Positions 41,552 to 46,093 of a DNA stretch of 46,093 nt are shown piece after piece (position 1 is the first letter of the stretch; each line of letters begins with the position of its first letter). The stretch comes from Oscillibacter sp. (lineage in GTDB: Bacteria > Bacillota > Clostridia > Oscillospirales > Oscillospiraceae), in contig JALCRR010000014.1 in the NCBI GenBank assembly GCA_022652815.1, positions 1 through 46,093 of the forward strand. The letters are read 5' to 3'. The notes under the pieces were generated by a model. That model was not told the origin of the DNA, did no database searches, and saw nothing but the letters and a program-made list of their open reading frames with translations. Position numbers and translations under genes: made by a program.

Positions 41552-42124
41552 ATGAGAGTCATTACAGGGACTGCCCGCGGCCGACGGCTGAAAGAGTTGG
41601 AGGGGATGGAAACCCGCCCCACCACAAGCCGGGTCAAGGAGGGCCTTTTTAATATTCTTCAGTTTGAGCTGGAAGGAAGAAAAGTACTGGACTTGTTTGC
41701 CGGAACCGGCCAGCTGGGAATCGAGGCACTGTCCCGGGGCGCGAGTTACGCCGTCTTTGTGGATCGCCGTCCCGACGCCGTGAAAATTATCAAGGAAAAT
41801 CTGACTGCGACACAGCTGATCGACCACGCCCGGGTCGTCTCCGGGGACTCGATGGAGTATCTGACAGGACTGCGGGAGAAGTTTGACATCATTTTTCTAG
41901 ACCCGCCCTATGCCGCGGGTCTTTTGGAACCCGCCCTTGCCCATATTTCAAAGTTTGACATTCTTTCGCCCCATGGTATAATTGTGGCGGAAAGCCCTGC
42001 GGATCGAACGCTTCCGGCTCTTGCCGAGCCTTATGCCATTGACCGTACCTATCGTTACGGAAAAATCGGCCTGACGGTGTACCGCCGCAGTACACAGAGG
42101 AAAAATGAGGAAAACGATCAATGA
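41552..42124 (+). CDS. rsmD: 16S rRNA (guanine-966 N2) methyltransferase RsmD
   Basis: 190 aa SAM-dependent methyltransferase. MRVITGTARGRRLKE and RPTTSRVKEGLFNIL are the family signature, LDLFAGTGQLGIEALSRGA is the SAM-binding motif, and IIFLDPPYA is the catalytic N/D-PPY motif. It methylates G966 (E. coli numbering) of 16S rRNA during 30S assembly. ATG 41552 follows AAAAGGAGAG by about 7 bases; the open frame extends to 41525. It overlaps coaD by 4 bp, the usual gene pair in Firmicutes. Confidence 0.95.
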   Translation: MRVITGTARGRRLKELEGMETRPTTSRVKEGLFNILQFELEGRKVLDLFAGTGQLGIEALSRGASYAVFVDRRPDAVKIIKENLTATQLIDHARVVSGDSMEYLTGLREKFDIIFLDPPYAAGLLEPALAHISKFDILSPHGIIVAESPADRTLPALAEPYAIDRTYRYGKIGLTVYRRSTQRKNEENDQ

Positions 42125-42609
42125 GAACAGTCATTTGCTCTGGGACGTTTGATCCGATCACGCTGGGCCATCTGGATATTATCCGGCGGGCGGCATCGTG
42201 TTTCGACCGGGTCTGCGTGTGTGTGGTTCCCAATGCGGAAAAAAAGAATCAGATGTTTACCCCCGATCAGAAGCTGCTGCTTGTGCGCACCGCCGTGCAG
42301 GAACTGCCGAATGTGACAGCGGAGCTTTGGCCGGGTCTGCTTGCTGAATTTGCCAAAAATCACGGGGCTGCGGCCATTGTGCGGGGGGTTCGAAATACCA
42401 GCGACTTTGATGTAGAGTATCAGATGGCCTTGATTAACAGTGGCATCTGCCCGGAGCTGGAGACCTTCTTTTTGCCTGCCGCTACCCAGTACCAGCATTT
42501 CAGCTCTTCCATGGCGCGGGAGATGATCCGCTATCATCAGCCTCTTGAGAAGTATCTGCCTGCAGCGATTCTGCCCCTGGTGCGGGAAATGAGAAAGGAT
42601 GAGAAATAA
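42121..42609 (+). CDS. coaD: Phosphopantetheine adenylyltransferase
   Basis: 162 aa. Fourth step of coenzyme A synthesis: 4'-phosphopantetheine plus ATP to dephospho-CoA. The nucleotidyltransferase motif SGTFDPITLGHLDIIRRA is intact with its T/HxGH, and GAAAIVRGVRNTSDFDVEYQ and QYQHFSSSMAREM complete the family pattern. Length is standard. The start ATGA overlaps the rsmD stop, so the two are coupled. A coiled-coil protein gene follows after 1 bp. Confidence 0.96.
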   Translation: MRTVICSGTFDPITLGHLDIIRRAASCFDRVCVCVVPNAEKKNQMFTPDQKLLLVRTAVQELPNVTAELWPGLLAEFAKNHGAAAIVRGVRNTSDFDVEYQMALINSGICPELETFFLPAATQYQHFSSSMAREMIRYHQPLEKYLPAAILPLVREMRKDEK

Positions 42610-42610
42610 C

Positions 42611-43150
42611 ATGGCCAACAACGATGTAAACCGCCTAATCGACATGCTGTACGAAAAAATCGAGGATGCCAAGGCACCGGCGCTGAAGCCCGGCATGAGC
42701 ATGGTGGACCGAGATGAAACGCTGGACCTGCTGGACGAGCTTCGCGCACAGCTGCCCATCGAGATGAAACGTGCCCAGGAGCTGTTGGCTGCTCGGGAGA
42801 AGTTCGTGGAGGATGCCAAGCGCGATGTGGATCGCATGATGCGCCAGGCGGATCTAGAGGCCAAGGCCAAGGTCTCTGACAGCGAAGTGCTGACCGCGGC
42901 CAAGCAGAAGGCACAGAGCATGATTGCCCATGCGGAGGATCGCTGCCGCCAGATGTATCAAGTCACCAACGAATATACCGAGGATGCGCTGTCCCGCACG
43001 GAGGAAGCTGTCCAAATGGCACTGGACGAAGTTAAGCAGTCCCGCGTTCGGTTCCGCTCGGCCTCCTCTGCCAAGATGCAGGAACAGCGGGATAAACTGG
43101 CTGGAAAACTTGAAACAGAGGAATCCGGGAGCGGAGAGTCGAACAACTGA
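42611..43150 (+). CDS. Coiled-coil protein of unknown function
   Basis: 179 aa, almost wholly helical and highly charged. Long heptad-like stretches (LPIEMKRAQELLAAREKF through DVDRMMRQADLEAKAKV, then MIAHAEDRCRQMYQ) suggest an elongated coiled coil, with a disordered EESGSGESNN tail. Related proteins next to coaD in Clostridia are often called ATPase or ATP synthase subunit B-like, without proof of function. ATG 42611 was chosen over ATG 42599 because AAAGGAT lies about 11 bases before it. It ends the rsmD-coaD operon, with a terminator 77 bp on. DivIVA-like scaffolding is possible but not shown. Confidence 0.85.
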   Translation: MANNDVNRLIDMLYEKIEDAKAPALKPGMSMVDRDETLDLLDELRAQLPIEMKRAQELLAAREKFVEDAKRDVDRMMRQADLEAKAKVSDSEVLTAAKQKAQSMIAHAEDRCRQMYQVTNEYTEDALSRTEEAVQMALDEVKQSRVRFRSASSAKMQEQRDKLAGKLETEESGSGESNN

Positions 43151-43226
43151 AAAATTTGTAAAAAATGACGAAAAAATAGGTGAAACTTTTTCGCAAAAAA
43201 CTAAATATAGATTTCCAGTACATAAA

Positions 43227-43268
43227 GAAGCACCCTGCGACACAAGATATGGTGTCGCAGGGTGCTTC
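43227..43268 (+). terminator. Terminator of rsmD operon
   Basis: 17 bp perfect arms (43227-43243, 43252-43268), 8-base loop, followed by TGTTTT. The rest of the 43151-43507 gap holds the mraZ promoter and candidate MraZ sites; no further gene is seen. Confidence 0.9.
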
Positions 43269-43382
43269 TGTTTTATGGAAACCAAATGCCGAATAATGGA
43301 ACGTCTGTTTGAAATACGTGTTTTTGATGCTTTTTTGAGTAATTTCAGCTTGTTTGGGTGACTTTTCGTCGCAAAAAAATCC

Positions 43383-43411
43383 TTGCAATTCCTACAAAAA
43401 TTGCCTATACT
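43383..43411 (+). promoter_or_regulatory. Promoter of mraZ/division cluster
   Basis: TTGCAA (43383-43388), 17 bp, TATACT (43406-43411). About 96 bp before the mraZ start, giving a leader that holds MraZ-box-like repeats. Confidence 0.75.
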
Positions 43412-43419
43412 CAATATCG

Positions 43420-43450
43420 AGGTGGGGGAAAGTGGTGGAAGATGCCACTT
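43420..43450 (+). promoter_or_regulatory. Candidate MraZ box repeats
   Basis: Two clear 10 bp repeats, GGTGGGGGAA (43421-43430) and AGTGGTGGAA (43431-43440), and a degenerate third block, lie just after the mraZ promoter. MraZ is known to bind short G-rich repeats at 10 bp spacing near its own promoter and repress it. Match by eye only. Confidence 0.55.
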
Positions 43451-43507
43451 TGTGGAGCAAAAATCCATTCTCATCCCAAAACAGAGATAGAAAGGGGGAA
43501 CTGTCCA

Positions 43508-43954
43508 ATGGTGCAGCTGCTCGGAAGATCCAACAACAGTATCGACACCAAGGGTCGGCTTGTCATTCCAGCCGTTATGCGCGAGGCCCTGGGCAGCTCC
43601 TTTTATATTACGATCGGCGCCTCCGGATGCGTAGCCATTTACCCCGAAAGCAAGTGGGAGCAGATTTCAGAGGATACGGACGCCCTGCCCTACACGGAAG
43701 CAGAGGCTCTAACCTTGATGTATGCATACGGCGCCAAGTGCGAACCGGATGCGCAGGGCAGAATTCTGATTCCCACCAATCTTCGCCAATACGCGGCTTT
43801 GAAGAAAAACGCCACCATCGTGGGCAAGAACACGTATGCGGAGATCTGGGACGAGCAGGCGTGGAGCGATCACGAGCAGCAGCTGCTGCAGAACACCAAC
43901 CTGGCTGCGGCCATGGATGCACTGGCAAAGGCACGCCGGGCAAGAAACGAGTAA
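43508..43954 (+). CDS. mraZ: Transcriptional regulator MraZ
   Basis: 148 aa, two AbrB/SpoVT-like domains: [21 protein letters not shown] and [24 protein letters not shown], each with the DxKGRxxIP motif. It binds DNA as a ring-shaped oligomer and regulates the division cluster, commonly by repressing its own promoter. ATG 43508 follows AAAGGGGGAA. It starts the conserved mraZ-rsmH-ftsL-PBP order; rsmH follows after 3 bp. The repeats upstream are candidate target sites. Confidence 0.96.
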   Translation: MVQLLGRSNNSIDTKGRLVIPAVMREALGSSFYITIGASGCVAIYPESKWEQISEDTDALPYTEAEALTLMYAYGAKCEPDAQGRILIPTNLRQYAALKKNATIVGKNTYAEIWDEQAWSDHEQQLLQNTNLAAAMDALAKARRARNE

Positions 43955-43957
43955 GCA

Positions 43958-44905
43958 ATGGAATACACCCACAAACCGGTTTTGCTGCACGAGTGCTTGA
44001 CGGCATTGCAGATCAAACCTAACGGAATATACATTGACGGTACACTGGGCCGCGCAGGGCACTCAATCGAGATCGCCCAAAGGCTGACAACCGGCCGGCT
44101 TGTGTGTATCGACCGGGATCTGGCGGCGATTGACGCCGCCCGGGAACGGCTGGCTCCCTGGATGGATCGGGTGACACTGGCTCATCGGAACTTTTCGGAG
44201 CTGGAAGAAGTGCTGAAAGAAGCCCACGTTTCGGGGGCAGACGGCATGCTGTTCGATCTTGGCGTTTCCTCTCCCCAGCTGGATGACCCCAGCCGCGGAT
44301 TTTCCTATATGCACGATGCTCCGCTGGACATGCGGATGGATGAAACTCAACCCTTGACGGCGCGGGAAATTGTCAATGCGTGGAACGGGGATGAACTCCG
44401 ACGGATTCTCTATGAATACGGCGAAGAGCGCTATGCACCCCGTATTGTGAATGCAATTCTCTCCCGCCGGGAGGAAGCTCCCATTGAGACGACCCTTCAG
44501 CTGGTGGACGTGATTAAAAGCGCCATGCCGGCGGCGGCTCTCAGAGAAAAGCAGCACCCCGCCAAGCGCAGCTTTCAAGCGATCCGTATTGCGGTGAACG
44601 GAGAGCTGGACGCCCTTTCTCCCATGCTGGAGGCGGCGGTGAACGGCTTGAACCCCGGCGGACGGCTGGCGGTGATTACCTTCCAGTCCTTAGAGGATCG
44701 CATTGTCAAGCAGACCTACAAGCGTCTGGCTACCGGCTGCACCTGCCCCCCGGAATTTCCGGTGTGCGTGTGTGGAAAAAAGCCGAAAATCAAGCTGATT
44801 ACCCGCAAGCCCATTGAATCGGGCGAAGCGGAACTGAATGAAAATCCCCGGGCACGAAGCGCCAAGCTCCGTGTGGCGGAAAAAGTGGATACCTTTGATA
44901 TCTGA
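43958..44905 (+). CDS. rsmH: 16S rRNA (cytosine-1402 N4) methyltransferase RsmH
   Basis: 315 aa SAM-dependent methyltransferase. The N-terminal YIDGTLGRAGHSIEIAQRL is the SAM-binding region, and MLFDLGVSSPQLDDPSRGFSYMHDAPLDMRM is the family signature (shown in parts here). AFQAIRIAVNGELDAL and VITFQSLEDRIVK are typical of the C-terminal half. It modifies C1402 of 16S rRNA. It follows mraZ by 3 bp in the usual order. Length is normal. Confidence 0.96.
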   Translation: MEYTHKPVLLHECLTALQIKPNGIYIDGTLGRAGHSIEIAQRLTTGRLVCIDRDLAAIDAARERLAPWMDRVTLAHRNFSELEEVLKEAHVSGADGMLFDLGVSSPQLDDPSRGFSYMHDAPLDMRMDETQPLTAREIVNAWNGDELRRILYEYGEERYAPRIVNAILSRREEAPIETTLQLVDVIKSAMPAAALREKQHPAKRSFQAIRIAVNGELDALSPMLEAAVNGLNPGGRLAVITFQSLEDRIVKQTYKRLATGCTCPPEFPVCVCGKKPKIKLITRKPIESGEAELNENPRARSAKLRVAEKVDTFDI

Positions 44906-44947
44906 AACCGACGACAAAAGACAGTGACCTGAAGGGAGAAGTTCGAC

Positions 44948-45496
44948 ATGGCAGCAGCAACCAGAGAAGTGCGTTACCCGAGCGCGACGTACGGAAGTCT
45001 TGCCTATGATCTGGATCGGGATGTTCTGGAACATGAACTGCGTCATGCGGGCGAGGCACGCCGCGAGACGGCTGCAGCAGCTCCCCGGGTGCGGTCAATC
45101 TCCCATGCCCAGACGCGGACCCGGCAGCACGTTTCCGTTGTCTCCGTTCTGGGGTTTGCGGCTGTGGTTGCCATGGCTGTACTGGTGCTGATGAGCTATA
45201 TTCAGCTGACCGAAATCTCCTCTTCCGTCGTGGAACTGAAGAGCCAGCTCTCTACGTTGCAGACGGAAAACGTCACTCTGACTGCCCAGTATCAGCAGAT
45301 GTACGACCTCTCCACCGTGAAGGAAGCTGCGGAAAATGCAGGTATGGCAAAGCCGGGCAACAGCCAGATTTATTATATCGACCTGTCCGGCGGCGACAAT
45401 GCGGTGGTGTATCAGAAGAAGGACCCCGGCGTCCTCAGCCGCCTTTTAACGTCTCTCAACCACGGAATGTATGCCGTAGTGGAATATTTTGACTGA
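44948..45496 (+). CDS. ftsL: FtsL-like division protein
   Basis: 182 aa bitopic membrane protein. A basic N-terminal cytoplasmic part of about 60 residues precedes one transmembrane segment (about 64-83), then a leucine-zipper-like stretch (SSVVELKSQLSTLQTENVTL) and a short extracellular tail. This and its place between rsmH and a PBP gene identify it as FtsL; sequence similarity in this family is low. It helps build the divisome and stabilises the FtsB-FtsQ complex. AGGGAGAAG lies before ATG. The long C-terminal tail (residues 130-182) is more extended than usual. Confidence 0.88.
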   Translation: MAAATREVRYPSATYGSLAYDLDRDVLEHELRHAGEARRETAAAAPRVRSISHAQTRTRQHVSVVSVLGFAAVVAMAVLVLMSYIQLTEISSSVVELKSQLSTLQTENVTLTAQYQQMYDLSTVKEAAENAGMAKPGNSQIYYIDLSGGDNAVVYQKKDPGVLSRLLTSLNHGMYAVVEYFD

Positions 45497-45526
45497 GGAA
45501 GCACATAGAGTTGACAAGATAAAGTA

Positions 45527-45554
45527 GGGAGTAAGAAGATCGCTTCTTACTCCC
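45527..45554 (+). terminator. Hairpin between ftsL and PBP gene
   Basis: 12 bp perfect arms (45527-45538, 45543-45554), ATCG loop, then CGCTTTGG. A weak T run follows, so it may cause partial termination inside the cluster or be an RNA processing site. Confidence 0.6.
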
Positions 45555-45629
45555 CGCTTTGGCATTATGAAACAAGTGGAAACATAGCGGACCCGCACTT
45601 GCGGGAGATTTTTTGGAGGGAAACAAGTC

Positions 45630-46093
45630 ATGGCAGACCGGCAGAGAAGAAAGAGCGACGCGGCACGGCGGGCAAACCAGACCATCCGCAGCCGGACGGT
45701 ACTGATGATGCTGCTCTTTGGCGTCACCACATTTGTCCTGCTCTTTATGAAGCTCTACGATCTGCAGATCGTTCAGCACGAAAAACTGCAGCAGCAGGCG
45801 GTGGCGCAGCAGACCCGTTCTGCCGTGGTATCTGCCTCCCGGGGTACGATCTATGACAAAAACGGCAATGTTCTCGCCATTTCCGCCACGGCGGAAACCG
45901 TGTTTATCTCACCGAAAGAGATTGCGGACAACAAAGAGGATGCCGCGTATATTGCCCGGGGACTTTCGCGTATTCTGGACGTGGATGAGGCAACGGTTCT
46001 GGAAAAGACCGCCAAGACCTATTCGGAATATGTGGAAATCAAGAAGCGTGTGGAACAGACCACGGCAGACGAGGTTCGCAAGTTCATCAACGG
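45630..46093 (+). CDS. Penicillin-binding protein (FtsI/SpoVD class), 5' part
   Basis: First 154 codons of a larger gene cut by the window edge. ATG 45630 has GGAGG 10 bases upstream. The N terminus MADRQRRKSDAARRANQ is cytoplasmic and basic, followed by one transmembrane segment (about residues 22-41: TVLMMLLFGVTTFVLLFM), then the family motif SASRGTIYDKNGNVLAIS (R-G-x-I-x-D-R/K-x-G). This is the PBP dimerisation domain of class B penicillin-binding proteins; by position in the mraZ-ftsL cluster it is FtsI or SpoVD. The transpeptidase domain lies outside the window. Confidence 0.88.
   Translation, partial: MADRQRRKSDAARRANQTIRSRTVLMMLLFGVTTFVLLFMKLYDLQIVQHEKLQQQAVAQQTRSAVVSASRGTIYDKNGNVLAISATAETVFISPKEIADNKEDAAYIARGLSRILDVDEATVLEKTAKTYSEYVEIKKRVEQTTADEVRKFIN

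Noticed and set aside
1-46093. CRISPR arrays, insertion sequences, prophage, tRNA or rRNA genes
   Set aside because: None was recognised on either strand.

Overview
The window looks like chromosome of a Gram-positive, endospore-forming anaerobe of the Clostridia, most likely an Oscillospirales/Oscillospiraceae-type gut bacterium. This is inferred from spoVB- and spoVAF-type sporulation genes, an S-layer-homology deacetylase, a minimal SufBC pair, a selenium-linked yedE cluster, DUF6442-like small proteins with an XRE regulator, and the mraZ-rsmH-ftsL-PBP gene order. I saw no rRNA, tRNA, insertion sequence, prophage or CRISPR array. The window opens just downstream of an unseen gene and ends inside a penicillin-binding protein gene.

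Region 1 (1-8000, + strand) is a sugar operon. A hairpin separates an unseen upstream gene, probably the solute-binding protein, from an MmsA-type ATPase, an MmsB-type permease, a xylulokinase-like kinase, two small or membrane proteins, a DUF4867 protein, a fucose/arabinose isomerase-like enzyme and an unknown protein. The logic is import, isomerise, phosphorylate, but the sugar is not identified.

Region 2 (8000-12000) is a selenium/sulfur trafficking cluster: a cysteine desulfurase-like protein, a divergent LysR regulator, a YedE transporter, a TusA-like carrier and a DUF3343 carrier. A perfect palindrome precedes yedE.

Region 3 (12000-17200) has, on the minus strand, a FAD/Rieske oxidoreductase overlapping a tocopherol cyclase-like gene, followed by a SpoVB-type flippase, then peptidase T on the plus strand.

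Region 4 (17200-25960) holds a histidine-less HPr-like protein, a divergent-PAP2 protein, a 1017-residue REC/GGDEF/EAL/REC/GGDEF c-di-GMP protein, two peptides too short for ordinary ORF calling, a spore-type polysaccharide deacetylase, an AlkD-like protein, bioY with a convincing BirA operator, a family-4 uracil-DNA glycosylase and a monoacylglycerol-lipase-like hydrolase.

Region 5 (26000-33700) holds glycerol kinase divergent from the lipase, a zinc-ribbon protein, a minus-strand operon (HAD phosphatase, MFS transporter, glycerophosphodiesterase, membrane protein), and spoVAF behind a sigma-G-like promoter.

Region 6 (33660-39200) starts with a probably autoregulated operon of two small membrane proteins and an XRE regulator. 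Four related operator-like repeats lie around its promoter. Minimal sufBC, a ferritin-like protein, an HD hydrolase and a deacetylase with three SLH domains follow.

Region 7 (39200-46093) is housekeeping: an asp23-fakA pair, rsmD-coaD-coiled-coil protein, and the start of the division/cell-wall cluster (mraZ, rsmH, ftsL, PBP) with a good sigma-A promoter and MraZ-box-like repeats.

All coordinates, motifs and promoter or hairpin pairings were read by eye. Family names come from motif recognition, not from database searches.
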